A stretch of DNA of 64,000 nucleotides from Streptomyces sp. TN58 (GTDB taxonomy: Bacteria > Actinomycetota > Actinomycetes > Streptomycetales > Streptomycetaceae), in the NCBI RefSeq assembly GCF_001941845.1, contig NZ_CP018870.1, forward strand, positions 6,672,001 through 6,736,000. Reading direction: 5' to 3'. A model generated the notes under the pieces. The model was not told where the DNA came from, ran no database searches, and saw only the letters and a list, made by a program, of their open reading frames with translations. Shown piece after piece: positions 18,224 to 26,779 of the stretch. Made by a program: the position numbers and the translations under genes. The stretch's first letter is position 1. Each line of letters opens with the position of its first letter.

Positions 18224-18969
18224 GGCGCCGTGGGGGACTCGTCGCGGGGCAGACGCAGGCAGTAGCCGACACCGCGGACCGTGTGGATCAGTGCGGGTGG
18301 CTCCTGGTCGATCTTGCGGCGCAGGTTCTTGACGTAGGTGTCCACGATCCGGGTGTCACCGGAGAAGCCGTACTGCCACACCTGCTGGAGGATCTCCGCC
18401 TTCTCCAGCACCCGCTCGGGCTGCGTGAGCAGGCAGGCCAGCAGCCGGAACTCGGTCGGCGACAGCTTCACCGGGCGGTCGGCCCTGTGCACCTCGTGGC
18501 TGCTCTCGTCGAGGGTGAGGTCGGCGTACCGCAGGGGCGGCCGGGTGGAGCCGGCGGACGGGGGTGTGTTGCTGCGGCGCAGGATGGCGCGGATGCGCAG
18601 CAGGATCTCCTGGACGTGGAAGGGCTTGGTGACGTAGTCGTCGCCGCCGGAGCTCAGGCCGATGATGCGGTCCTCGACGCCCGTGCGGGCGGTGAGGAAC
18701 AGCACGGGGGTGTAGACGCCCTGGGCGCGCAGGTCGCGGATGACGTGGAAGCCGTCGGTGTCGGGGAGCATGACGTCCAGGACGATCAGGTCGGGCCGCC
18801 GGCTGCCCGCCTCCAACATGGCTTCCTGCCCGCTGCCGGCACTCGCCACCGCGTACCCGGCCGCGGTCAGCGCGGAGGTCAGCAGCGTACGGATGCTGGT
18901 GTCGTCCTCCACGACGAGCACGGTGTGCCGGGCCCCCGGCCGGTCGGGAGGGAGATGTTCGTCGATCAC
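18220..18969 (-). CDS. OmpR/PhoB-type response regulator
   Basis: A 249-residue regulator with a receiver domain (Asp65 in LIVLDVMLPD, Lys115 in YVTKPF) and a winged-helix DNA-binding domain (TRIVDTYVKNLRRKI near residue 205). GTG 18969 has GAGGTG upstream. It is translated just before its kinase. It follows cotH after a 172-base gap and may control that operon. Confidence 0.93.
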   Translation of the reverse strand: MIDEHLPPDRPGARHTVLVVEDDTSIRTLLTSALTAAGYAVASAGSGQEAMLEAGSRRPDLIVLDVMLPDTDGFHVIRDLRAQGVYTPVLFLTARTGVEDRIIGLSSGGDDYVTKPFHVQEILLRIRAILRRSNTPPSAGSTRPPLRYADLTLDESSHEVHRADRPVKLSPTEFRLLACLLTQPERVLEKAEILQQVWQYGFSGDTRIVDTYVKNLRRKIDQEPPALIHTVRGVGYCLRLPRDESPTAP

Positions 18970-19141
18970 GTTCTGGCACCTCGGGAAACGGGGAGTGGAG
19001 CTGCGGAGTGGCGTTGCTCCGCCGTGGTGCCCGCGTCAGGCCGGACCACCGTACGCCGGACATTGCCGGAAACCGCACATGGGGTGTGCCCGGCACCCCG
19101 GTCGGCGCCCGGTCGAGGACGCTTCCGGGGTGCCGGGTTGA

Positions 19142-20917
19142 TCAGCCGGTCACGTCCTTGTTCTTGGCCAGGGCCGCGGAACGGTCGGTGACCGTCTTGG
19201 ACAGCTTGTCCACGGCGGCGTCCAGGTCGGCGGAGTCGACGCCCGCCGAACGTGCCTGTTCGGTGATGTCCTTGAGGTTCTCCGTCGCCGTGCCGGAGGC
19301 GTAGAACTTCTGGTACAGCTCGCGGTACGCCTTGTTGTAGACCTCGTCGAAGGCGTCCAGGGCCAGGAACTTGGTCTTCAGGATGTGCGACATCCCGCCT
19401 CCGCCACCGCCGGGCCCGCCCTGCTGGTTGCCTCCGCCACCGCCGGGCCCGCCCTGCTGCCTGCCGCCGGCGCCGCCGGGTGCTCTCTCGGGCATCCCTT
19501 CCGGCATGGTGCCGGGTCCGCCCCGTGCGGCGCCGGGCGGGGCCTGACCGGTGTTTCCGCCGGGGCGGGCCCCGCCGGGCATGCCGCCGCCCCTGCCGGT
19601 GGAATCGTCCGGGCCGGCGGCCGTGTCCCCGCTGAAGGTGAGGTTGTAGTCCCAGCCCAGGACGGAGAACTTCTTCATGTCCAGGTCGTACCAGAGCAGG
19701 TAGTTCTTCCCCGGGCCTGCCATGTCGTCGAAGTTCAGCAGCAGGTTCTGCGACGCGATGTACCGCGCGAGGGAGTCCACGTCGACGTATTTGCCGAGGT
19801 CGCGGGCGAACTCCTCGTCCGAGGCGCTGTTCGCCCACTTGATCAGCTTCATGACCGGTTCGAGGTCCTGGCTGCCCTTTCTGTTGAGCTGCTCGAAGGA
19901 GTTCTCGTACTTGGTGGGGTCGTCGCCGCGGTACTCGAAACTGCCGCCGGCCTTCGCTTTGTAGAGCACACCGTTGCCGTCCGTGATGTCCGCGGCGTAG
20001 TCGGTGTCGGGTGCCTCGACCATGAGGCGGGCGGTCGCCGGACGGTCGTTCACCTCGAGCTTGGTGAAGGCGTACCGCTCCGCCTTCTGGCCGCTCGCTC
20101 CGGTCAGCGAGAGGGACAGGGCCTCGTTCAGGGGAACCTGGACGTTGCTGCCGGGCCGCAGGGAGATCTCGCGCTCGCCCTGATAGGCGCGGCCCTCGAC
20201 GAACTCGTCGATCTTCACGAGCCAGGGCAGTTCCTCGGGCTTGTCCGCGGAAAGGTTGTACTGCACCATCCCTCCCGCCCCGCCACGCCCGCCTCCGGGT
20301 TCCTGACCTTGTGCCGTGCCTCCTTGGCCGCCCGGTCCCCGGCCTCCGGCTCCCTGCTGCCCGGGGCCTTCCGTCGCCCGGCCCTCGGTGGCCTGGCCCT
20401 GGCCGCCGCCGGGAGCGCCCTGAGGGAAGCCGCGGAGGTTCCGGTCGCCGCCGACTCCACCGGCCCCGACTCCACCGGCCCCGCCTCCGTCGCGCATGCC
20501 CCGGTTGCCGCGCAGGGAGGACAACGTGGAGTTGCCCTTCAGCCGGATCCCCACGTTGTCGAGGTAGACACCGTCGATGACAAGGTCGGCCGCGATGTAG
20601 TCCTTGTTCCCGTCCTCCTTGAACTCCTTCATCATCTTGTCGAAGTCGGTCTGCTTGTAGGTGAGCTGGATCGAGTGCGACACGGAGGTGTCGTACAGGC
20701 CCACCGTTCCCCGGATGTCCTCGGTGATCGGGTCGCCCTCGGCGCGAGAGGCGGAGGTGACGTACGGGGAGATCCGCACGTCCCCGAGGAAGAACACCAT
20801 CGCGGCCAGGCCGACGCCGAGCGTTGCGGCAGGCTTCCAGTGGTGACGCAGCCGGACCGGGACACGGTCCTTGAGCCGCCGCTCGCGCCGCACGGCGCTC
20901 CCGGTCTCGCCGCCCAT
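19142..20917 (-). CDS. CotH-like protein kinase-family protein, membrane anchored
   Basis: A 591-residue protein with one N-terminal membrane helix (about residues 29-46) and a large outer domain of the CotH family, which in Bacillus phosphorylates spore-coat proteins. Family landmarks are VGIRLKGNSTLSSLRG near residue 122 and the metal/ATP segment VLGWDYNLTFSGD near residue 430. Two long Gly/Arg/Pro/Gln-rich linkers (about 140-225 and 440-525) interrupt the domain. The start overlaps the DUF4956 gene by one base. The combination with VTC and DUF4956 is a conserved bacterial set; the substrate here is unknown. Confidence 0.87.
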   Translation of the reverse strand: MGGETGSAVRRERRLKDRVPVRLRHHWKPAATLGVGLAAMVFFLGDVRISPYVTSASRAEGDPITEDIRGTVGLYDTSVSHSIQLTYKQTDFDKMMKEFKEDGNKDYIAADLVIDGVYLDNVGIRLKGNSTLSSLRGNRGMRDGGGAGGVGAGGVGGDRNLRGFPQGAPGGGQGQATEGRATEGPGQQGAGGRGPGGQGGTAQGQEPGGGRGGAGGMVQYNLSADKPEELPWLVKIDEFVEGRAYQGEREISLRPGSNVQVPLNEALSLSLTGASGQKAERYAFTKLEVNDRPATARLMVEAPDTDYAADITDGNGVLYKAKAGGSFEYRGDDPTKYENSFEQLNRKGSQDLEPVMKLIKWANSASDEEFARDLGKYVDVDSLARYIASQNLLLNFDDMAGPGKNYLLWYDLDMKKFSVLGWDYNLTFSGDTAAGPDDSTGRGGGMPGGARPGGNTGQAPPGAARGGPGTMPEGMPERAPGGAGGRQQGGPGGGGGNQQGGPGGGGGGMSHILKTKFLALDAFDEVYNKAYRELYQKFYASGTATENLKDITEQARSAGVDSADLDAAVDKLSKTVTDRSAALAKNKDVTG

Positions 20918-21600
20918 CAGAGGTCCGTGGTGTCGTAACCGGTCAGGACGGTGACGCGCTGGCCGGACGTGCGTTCCTGCAGGGCGCTGACCAGGTCACC
21001 CGGCTCGGCGCCCTTCTTCAGGCGCACGGTGTAGAAGATCTCGCACAGGGCTCCGCCGCGGATGGTCTCGGTGCTGACGAGCTCGAACTCGCTGGTGTAC
21101 TTGATCAGCACGTCACGGATCTGCGGGGTGTAGTCGTCACCGGCGGGAACCTGGACCTTGACGACCTGCCGCTGGACATTGAGCGCGAACCAGTTGAACT
21201 TCGACATCGCGAGAATGACGGAGCAGATCACGACGGCGCCGACCGCGGCCAGGGTGTAGAACCGGGCGCCGCATGCCATGCCGATGGCCATGGCCAGGAA
21301 GATGAAGCCGACGTCCCTCGTCTCCTTGACCGCGTTGCGGAACCGGACCACCGACAGGGCACCGACCAGGGAGAACGCACGGGCCAGGTTCGAGCCGACG
21401 ACCAGCATGATCAGAGCGACGATCATGCCGACGATGACGAGGGTCTGCACGTAGGACTCGCTGTAGGAGATGTTGCGGTGCGTGTACCGGTACACGTAGC
21501 CGATCAGCGTGGACAGGATGAACGACAGCGCCATCGCCGCGACGACGTCGGCGACACTGAAGGTGCCGCTCAGCTCCTGCAGATTGAGGTCGAAGTTCAC
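20917..21600 (-). CDS. DUF4956 membrane protein
   Basis: A 227-residue protein with several transmembrane helices in the first 150 residues (FILSTLIGYVYRYTHRN, LVIVGMIVALIMLVVGSN, RNAVKETRDVGFIF) and a soluble C-terminal domain. The motif ALSVVRFRNAVKETRDVGFI is characteristic of DUF4956. GTG 21600 overlaps the end of the VTC gene. It probably works with the VTC protein and CotH in one membrane assembly. Confidence 0.85.
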   Translation of the reverse strand: MNFDLNLQELSGTFSVADVVAAMALSFILSTLIGYVYRYTHRNISYSESYVQTLVIVGMIVALIMLVVGSNLARAFSLVGALSVVRFRNAVKETRDVGFIFLAMAIGMACGARFYTLAAVGAVVICSVILAMSKFNWFALNVQRQVVKVQVPAGDDYTPQIRDVLIKYTSEFELVSTETIRGGALCEIFYTVRLKKGAEPGDLVSALQERTSGQRVTVLTGYDTTDL

Positions 21601-22523
21601 TGGGCTCCTACTTTCGACGACGCGTCGTGCTGCGCCGGCTGCTTGTGAGTGGGGGTGGGAGGCGGGTAGTCGGCCTCGTTGACGTGGAAGACCGAGCGGG
21701 GGGCCAGCCCGAATGCCTCGACGGACTGCACGTACTTCGAGATCCGGACGAGGTTGAGGTTGCGGCGCGCGGCGAGGTCGGTGATCCAGTTCGGGGTGCG
21801 CTCGTTGACCTTGATCTCCATGACCGACATGTGCGGCGGGATGGTGAACCGGTTCTCGGGGGTGGTGATGCCGAAGTGGAAGTCCCGGTCCCGGCCGCGG
21901 ACCCGGCGGTCGAAGGTGACCCGCAAACCGGTGTCGGCATCTCGGCCGACCAGGGCCTCGCGCTGGTAGCCGGTGATCGCCGTGGGCTGCAGGTTCAGCC
22001 GCACGATCAGTTCGAGGACCTCCTGCACGAAGGCACTCTCCCGCGGGGAGTGGTCCACCATCCGGCGCTCGTCGCACAGCCCCCGAGCCACGCCGTAAGG
22101 CAGGGTGATCCGGCGCTTCTGCGTGACCCTGTTGACCCGCTGCTTGATCTCCACGCAGACCGGGGACTCGTCCGTCACGGCGTCCAGGTCGCCGTAGTGG
22201 CGGATGCGCAGCTTGCGGCGGAACTTCAGGCCCTCGATCTTCTCCCAGTAGAACCGCAGCTGGGGGGTGTCGTAGTACAGGCTCCACACGCCGTACCCGC
22301 CGACCGGGCTGTGCAGGTCCCGGTCCATCCGCTCGGCCAGCTCGTCCCGGATCTCGGCCGCCTCCTCGACGGGGACCAGGTACTTCAGCTCGAACCGGTT
22401 GAACGCGTGCAGCCGGCTGGCCACGTGCAACGGCTCCTCGGCCGTTCCCCCCTGGTCGGAGGGCGCCCGTACGGCGTCACCCGGGCCTTCACCGGCCGTG
22501 GCCGTCCTCGACAGGAACACCAT
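21597..22523 (-). CDS. VTC domain (polyphosphate polymerase-like) protein
   Basis: A 308-residue protein with the VTC tunnel domain: FNRFELKYLVPVEEAAEIR near residue 41, a basic RRKLRIRHYGD near residue 101, VCVEIKQRVNR near 121, and VMEIKVNERTPNWI near 235. In yeast this fold makes polyphosphate; bacterial members in CotH/DUF4956 operons are not well defined. It is the first gene of the operon. Confidence 0.87.
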   Translation of the reverse strand: MVFLSRTATAGEGPGDAVRAPSDQGGTAEEPLHVASRLHAFNRFELKYLVPVEEAAEIRDELAERMDRDLHSPVGGYGVWSLYYDTPQLRFYWEKIEGLKFRRKLRIRHYGDLDAVTDESPVCVEIKQRVNRVTQKRRITLPYGVARGLCDERRMVDHSPRESAFVQEVLELIVRLNLQPTAITGYQREALVGRDADTGLRVTFDRRVRGRDRDFHFGITTPENRFTIPPHMSVMEIKVNERTPNWITDLAARRNLNLVRISKYVQSVEAFGLAPRSVFHVNEADYPPPTPTHKQPAQHDASSKVGAQ

Positions 22524-22978
22524 GCGCCTCCACTGCTCGTGCCTTCCTGGTCAACCGGCTGGACACAGCCAAACAACGGCGCATGAGGAGCCCATGAGAA
22601 TCACGGGTCGATTCCAGGAGTCTTCCAGGGCGCGAATGGGTTAACGGAAGGTGTCTTCATCCCTGTGCTGTGGGCAGCAAGCACGAAGTACCGCCCATGG
22701 GCTCACCCGTCCCACCCCGACCCGAACAGCAGTTCCTGCGCGGCAGGTCCGCCAGCGGCTCCAGTACCAACCGCCCGGCCCGCGTCCGGGGTTCGACCCG
22801 GCCGCACCGGTCCGCGATCCGCAGACCTGCACGACCTCGCGCTTGGCCGGCAGGCAAGCCGAGCGGGCAGGGGGCGAGTACGGCTCCACCGACTCAAAGA
22901 TCTTCACGGGACGGCCCTCAGCCTCCTCGCCGGGTCCCAGGCATTTGACAGGCGTCTCACAGACATGGCACGGATGAT
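22524..22978. other. Intergenic region without a recognisable gene
   Basis: About 455 bases upstream of the VTC operon. It should hold that operon's promoter. Short frames are present but none has convincing codon use or a family I know. Confidence 0.45.
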
Positions 22979-23182
22979 GTGCGGATGAGCTCGAAGGCAT
23001 TGAGGGACGCCATCCATGAGATGCACGCGTCTTTCGACGTGATTCACGCATACATCGAGCTGGCGCACCGCGGTGTGAACTCGGAGCAGGTGCAGGCCAT
23101 TCTGGAGCGGATCGAGGCCGAGGCTCAGCGCGGCGGCAGCGCGGCGCACGAGGCGTGGCTCTGCACGCACCGATCCCCCTGA
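22979..23182 (+). CDS. Small hypothetical protein
   Basis: A 65-67 residue protein, starting at GTG 22979 or ATG 22985, with G/C-rich third positions and a predicted helical content (VIHAYIELAHRGVNSEQVQAI). No family is recognised and the ribosome binding site is weak, so it may not be real. Confidence 0.38.
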   Translation: MRMSSKALRDAIHEMHASFDVIHAYIELAHRGVNSEQVQAILERIEAEAQRGGSAAHEAWLCTHRSP

Positions 23183-23437
23183 CAGCGCATCAACCGGATC
23201 TCAGACGCTCATAGCGCGGCAAAGCACTGACGGCCCGAGGGGACTCTGGAGCCGTCAGCCGGGTAGTTGCAGCAGGGATCACGAGGGAAGTTGGCGGCTG
23301 CTGGACGGCGTCGTCTCACGCCGCCTCAGTCGGAGAACGTGCCACCTGGCGTAGGAACGTGGTGGACCGGGCACCTTCACAGCGGATTCAGAGCGGACGC
23401 AAACGCGTTTCTCATACCGGATTTCTAGCGTCGCCTC

Positions 23438-24403
23438 ATGGCACGCCACAGGCACTCTTCCCCGTCCCGGAGACCCCGCTACCTCGTGATCGGCACGGTG
23501 GCCGCGCTGAGCGCTGCGATCGGCTTCGTCCACGCGGAGTCAGGACCTCAGGCGGGTGGGAAGCCGGTGAGGACCGCCGCCGCGGTGACCGAGCTGCCGA
23601 GTCCGTCGGCGACTGCGTCCGCCCAGGCCGATGCCGAGGCCGACCGGCAGGCTGAGCTCGCGGCAGGCGTCGAAACCGCGGTCCGGGAGGCTGCGGAGGG
23701 GGCCGGAGGGAACGCGGCCGTGGCGGTGCTGGACCTGTCCACCGGCACAAGGGCGTCGGGCGGCACCGCTGACGCGGACGATCACGAGTTCGACACCGCC
23801 AGCATCGTCAAAGTCGACATCCTGGCCGCCCTGCTGCTGCAGGCGGCTGACGACGGGCGGGCGCTGACCGCACAGGAACGCCGGCAGGCAACGGTCATGA
23901 TCGAGAACAGCGACAACACGGCAGCGGACGCCTTGTGGAACGCCATCGGCGGCGCGAAGGGGCTGGCGGAGGCCAACACGCGGCTGGGCCTGACCGAGAC
24001 CGTACCCGGCGACGGGCCCTACTGGGGTCTCACACAGACCACGCCGGACGACCAGCTGCGACTGCTCCAGGCGGTGTTCGGCGAGGACTCGGCCCTGTCC
24101 GCGGACGCCCGGTCCTATCTGCAAGGTCTCATGGGCTCCGTCGCGGCCGACCAGGACTGGGGCATATCCGCGGCTGCGGACGACCCGGACACCGCGCAGC
24201 TGAAGAACGGCTGGCTCGCGCGCAGCGGGACGGGGCTGTGGGTGACCAACAGCATCGGCCGGGTGGAGGTCGCCGGGCACACCCTCCTGCTGGCCGTGCT
24301 GTGCGACGGCCAGCCCTCGCAGGAGACCGGCACGGCCTTGGTCGAGGACCTGGCGGTGGCGGCGAGCCGCCCGTTCGCCGACAGCACTGCTACCGGCGGG
24401 TGA
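23438..24403 (+). CDS. Secreted class A beta-lactamase-like serine hydrolase
   Basis: A 321-residue protein with an N-terminal signal/anchor helix (about 14-33), an Ala-rich linker, and a serine hydrolase fold. The catalytic motifs are Ser122-x-x-Lys125 (ASIVK), Ser158-Asp159-Asn160, and Lys256-Asn-Gly in place of the usual KTG. The class A Glu166-type loop is not evident, so it may be a penicillin-binding or peptidase relative rather than a resistance enzyme. It is flanked by minus-strand operons. Confidence 0.85.
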   Translation: MARHRHSSPSRRPRYLVIGTVAALSAAIGFVHAESGPQAGGKPVRTAAAVTELPSPSATASAQADAEADRQAELAAGVETAVREAAEGAGGNAAVAVLDLSTGTRASGGTADADDHEFDTASIVKVDILAALLLQAADDGRALTAQERRQATVMIENSDNTAADALWNAIGGAKGLAEANTRLGLTETVPGDGPYWGLTQTTPDDQLRLLQAVFGEDSALSADARSYLQGLMGSVAADQDWGISAAADDPDTAQLKNGWLARSGTGLWVTNSIGRVEVAGHTLLLAVLCDGQPSQETGTALVEDLAVAASRPFADSTATGG

Positions 24404-24407
24404 CCCG

Positions 24408-24431
24408 GCCGGGCGGGCGATCCCGCCCGGC
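24408..24431. terminator. Hairpin terminator after the serine hydrolase
   Basis: A perfect 10-base-pair stem GCCGGGCGGG/CCCGCCCGGC with a CGAT loop begins 5 bases after the stop codon. It could stop transcription from both converging sides. Confidence 0.7.
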
Positions 24432-24490
24432 TGTGGACGGAACCGGGGTCCGGGGCGTCCTCGGTGGCAGGCAGTCAGGCAGATGGGACC

Positions 24491-24955
24491 CTAGCGGGGC
24501 GGTGACGGCACCGTCCGCAGCTCGTCCCCGGTCTTCAGCGTGACGGTCTTGCCGTCGGACGTCTTCACGGTGACGGATTCGTCGGTCACCTCGGTGATGG
24601 TGCCCTGAAGGAGGCCGGGGATCTGCCGGGCACCGCCCGGGGCCTGCTGCCCGAGGGCCTGCCCCTGGCCGGTTCCCCGTCCGGGGAACCGGCCCTGCCC
24701 GCCGCCGGCCGGGGGTTCGCCCTGTCCGAAGCGTCCGGCAGACGCTCCGGGGCCGCCTCCGGTGTCCTTCTGTCCCCAGTTGCGGTCGGCGTGGATGCCG
24801 GCGACGAGGCCGCCGACGCCAAGGACGCCGACGGCCAGGAACGTGGTGAGCAGGGGCAGCTTCTGCCGGGGAGGATGGGCGGCAAGCGCCTCTTCGAGGC
24901 TGCCCTCGAACGGTGAGGTCCTGAGGATGTCGTGAGGATCGGTCTGCTCGGGCAT
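24491..24955 (-). CDS. Membrane-anchored Gly-rich protein with DUF5666-like C terminus (paralogue 1)
   Basis: A 154-residue protein with a cytosolic N terminus, one membrane helix (about 34-53), a Gly/Gln/Arg-rich linker, and a beta-rich C-terminal segment (TEVTDESVTVKTSDGKTVT) like the OB-type DUF5666 fold. It resembles the protein at 26306 in layout and sequence. It ends the export operon after a 65-base gap. Role unknown; a periplasmic or wall-facing accessory is likely. Confidence 0.72.
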   Translation of the reverse strand: MPEQTDPHDILRTSPFEGSLEEALAAHPPRQKLPLLTTFLAVGVLGVGGLVAGIHADRNWGQKDTGGGPGASAGRFGQGEPPAGGGQGRFPGRGTGQGQALGQQAPGGARQIPGLLQGTITEVTDESVTVKTSDGKTVTLKTGDELRTVPSPPR

Positions 24956-25020
24956 GGGCGCGAGTATCGCCGAACTCCCTGTGAATCAGTTGGTCAGGAG
25001 CTGTGAGTTCAGTGAGAAGA

Positions 25021-25893
25021 TCAGGCTTGAACCTCCACCGTCACCACCTGACCCGCCCGGACCGTCGCCGGAACGCTGTCGAGGGACACCAGGACGGTGT
25101 AGCGCACGACCTGCGTCGAGGACTGCTGCATCCCGCCACCCGTACCGCTGCCCGAACCCTCCGACGCGACGGGGACGGGCGATACGGAGGAAACGGTGCC
25201 CTTAACAGAGGTGTTCAAAGCACCGAAGGACACCGTGGCCTTCTGGCCGTCCCTCAGCTTGACGACGTCCGCCTCGGTGAAATCGGCACTGACCTGCAGC
25301 GCGGACAGGTCGGTGAGAGTAAGGACCGCCGCTCCACGGGCCACCGACTGGCCGGCCTCGGCATCGACCGCGGTCACCGTGCCGGCGAACGGAGCGATGA
25401 TCTTCGTCCCGTCCACCGCGCGCTGGGCCTTGCGGTAGGCGTTGCGGGCCTTGATGAACGACGCGTACGCCTTGTTGTAGCTCTCGGTGCCGCTTTCGGC
25501 CTCTTCCAGGGTCTCGCAGGCGACGAGGTAGGACGCGTAGGCCGCCTCCTTGCTCTCGACCGCCTCGGTGGAGTCGAGCTGGGCCAGGACGTCTCCCTTG
25601 GCGACCTTCTGGCCGGCCTTCACCTTGACCGTCGTGATCGTCCCCTCGGTCGTGAACGACAGCGACCGGGAGGTAAGGCTCTCGATCGTCCCCGACGCCG
25701 AGGGGCCCGTGCTAATTTCCGCGTCCGGGACGGCCGTGGAGGGATCCTTGACGGACGGGGAGGGAGTCGTTCCGTCCGCGTGGGCCGGAATCGCCGCGCT
25801 GCCCATCAGTACGGCCCCGAGCATCCCGTACACGGCGCCCAACCGGCGTCCGTTTCCGGCCGGCGCCGTTCGGCGCCTCTTGCCTGTCGCCAT
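25021..25893 (-). CDS. HlyD/MacA-type efflux adaptor, short form
   Basis: A 290-residue exported protein: signal peptide at residues 20-40 ending AHA, a barrel-sandwich hybrid (VKVKAGQKVAKGDVLAQLD near 90), a short helical hairpin (residues 105-155), the second barrel half (IIAPFAGTVTAVDAEAGQSV near 163), and a beta-barrel domain. It should link the ABC permease to the cell envelope. It lies 2 bases after the lipoprotein gene and is the second adaptor of the operon. Confidence 0.83.
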   Translation of the reverse strand: MATGKRRRTAPAGNGRRLGAVYGMLGAVLMGSAAIPAHADGTTPSPSVKDPSTAVPDAEISTGPSASGTIESLTSRSLSFTTEGTITTVKVKAGQKVAKGDVLAQLDSTEAVESKEAAYASYLVACETLEEAESGTESYNKAYASFIKARNAYRKAQRAVDGTKIIAPFAGTVTAVDAEAGQSVARGAAVLTLTDLSALQVSADFTEADVVKLRDGQKATVSFGALNTSVKGTVSSVSPVPVASEGSGSGTGGGMQQSSTQVVRYTVLVSLDSVPATVRAGQVVTVEVQA

Positions 25894-25895
25894 GG

Positions 25896-26309
25896 TCAGC
25901 CTCCGCTCTGCTCGCCGTTGGCTCCGGAACCGCCGCCGCCTCGCTGGGGCCGCAGGGAGGCGCAGGCCTGCATGGCCTCCTGCTGTTCCGCCGACATGCT
26001 CGGCATGCCGGAAGGCCGCCCAGACGGCGCACCTTCGGGCCGGCCACTGGGCATGCCCTCGGGCCGCCCGCTCGGCATGCCGGAAGGCCGTCCGGACGGT
26101 GCGCCTTCGGGGCGGCCGCTCCGCATGCCCTCAGGACGCTGGCCGCCCCGGTCGGGCATCGTCACGCCGTGCTGCTTGAGGCACTCCTGGAACGCCTGCA
26201 TCGGATCGGACGAGGGCTTCGGGTCGGCCTTCTCACCGCCGCAGGCCACCGTGGCCAGCAGTATCCCCGTTATCGCAGCTGCGCCCAGCATCTGCTTGAC
26301 CGTGCTCAC
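25896..26309 (-). CDS. Small lipoprotein with SGRPEG/SGRPSG repeats
   Basis: A 137-residue protein with a signal peptide and lipobox ending in VACGG, a short domain with QECLKQHGVTMPD, then a low-complexity run of SGRPEGAP/SGRPSGMP/SGRPEGMP units, and a tail with AQQEAMQACASLRP. Two cysteines outside the lipobox (in ECLKQ and QACAS) could pair. GTG 26309 overlaps the preceding stop. It may be a substrate or accessory of the adjacent exporter; this is inference. Confidence 0.75.
   Translation of the reverse strand: MSTVKQMLGAAAITGILLATVACGGEKADPKPSSDPMQAFQECLKQHGVTMPDRGGQRPEGMRSGRPEGAPSGRPSGMPSGRPEGMPSGRPEGAPSGRPSGMPSMSAEQQEAMQACASLRPQRGGGGSGANGEQSGG
26005..26135. repeat. Tandem coding repeats in the lipoprotein gene
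   Basis: About six imperfect units of 24 bases encode SGRPEGxP or SGRPSGMP alternately, with 48-base higher-order similarity. Such arrays change in number by slippage without frame loss. Confidence 0.7.
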
Positions 26310-26779
26310 TGCTGCGCTCCTTGGGTCGGGGCGGGGGACTGGGTCTGGGGCCGGAGCATGACGGAGTCGCCGGTCTTGACCTCGACGGTCTTGCCGTCCG
26401 GGGTCGTGACCTCCACCACCCCGTCCTTGATCTTGCTGATCGTTCCGGAGGACATCCCCTGGCGCCCCTGGCCACCGCCCCCGCCGCCCTCTCCGGTCGC
26501 ACCCGGCAACCGGCCCTGCGGCCGGTTGCCGGCCGCAGCGTCACCGCCGGGCATCTGGCCTCCGGAGGGGCGGGCGCCGGAGGTGTCCCCGGTGCCCTTC
26601 TCCACGTACACGCCGCCGATGAATCCGCCGACGGCCACGACGCCCGCGGCCAGGAACAGCGCCACTCCCGGCAGCCTCCGGCGTGCGGGTGCGGCCTTGA
26701 GGTCGGCGTCGAGGTCCCCCGCGAACGGGGAGCCTGCCAACAGATCGGTGTCTTGGTTCACTGCACTGTCCTCACTCAT
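26306..26779 (-). CDS. Membrane-anchored Gly-rich protein with DUF5666-like C terminus (paralogue 2)
   Basis: A 157-residue relative of the protein at 24491: acidic N terminus with GSPFAGDLDADLKAAPARRR, one membrane helix (about 35-58), a Gly-rich linker, and the C-terminal beta segment SKIKDGVVEVTTPDGKTVEV. ATG 26779 overlaps the end of the permease gene by 8 bases. The pair suggests gene duplication inside the operon. Confidence 0.73.
   Translation of the reverse strand: MSEDSAVNQDTDLLAGSPFAGDLDADLKAAPARRRLPGVALFLAAGVVAVGGFIGGVYVEKGTGDTSGARPSGGQMPGGDAAAGNRPQGRLPGATGEGGGGGGQGRQGMSSGTISKIKDGVVEVTTPDGKTVEVKTGDSVMLRPQTQSPAPTQGAQQ

Noticed and set aside
22641..23051. Minus-strand open frame overlapping the small plus-strand gene at 22979
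   Set aside because: Poor codon use and no start signal; treated as a shadow.
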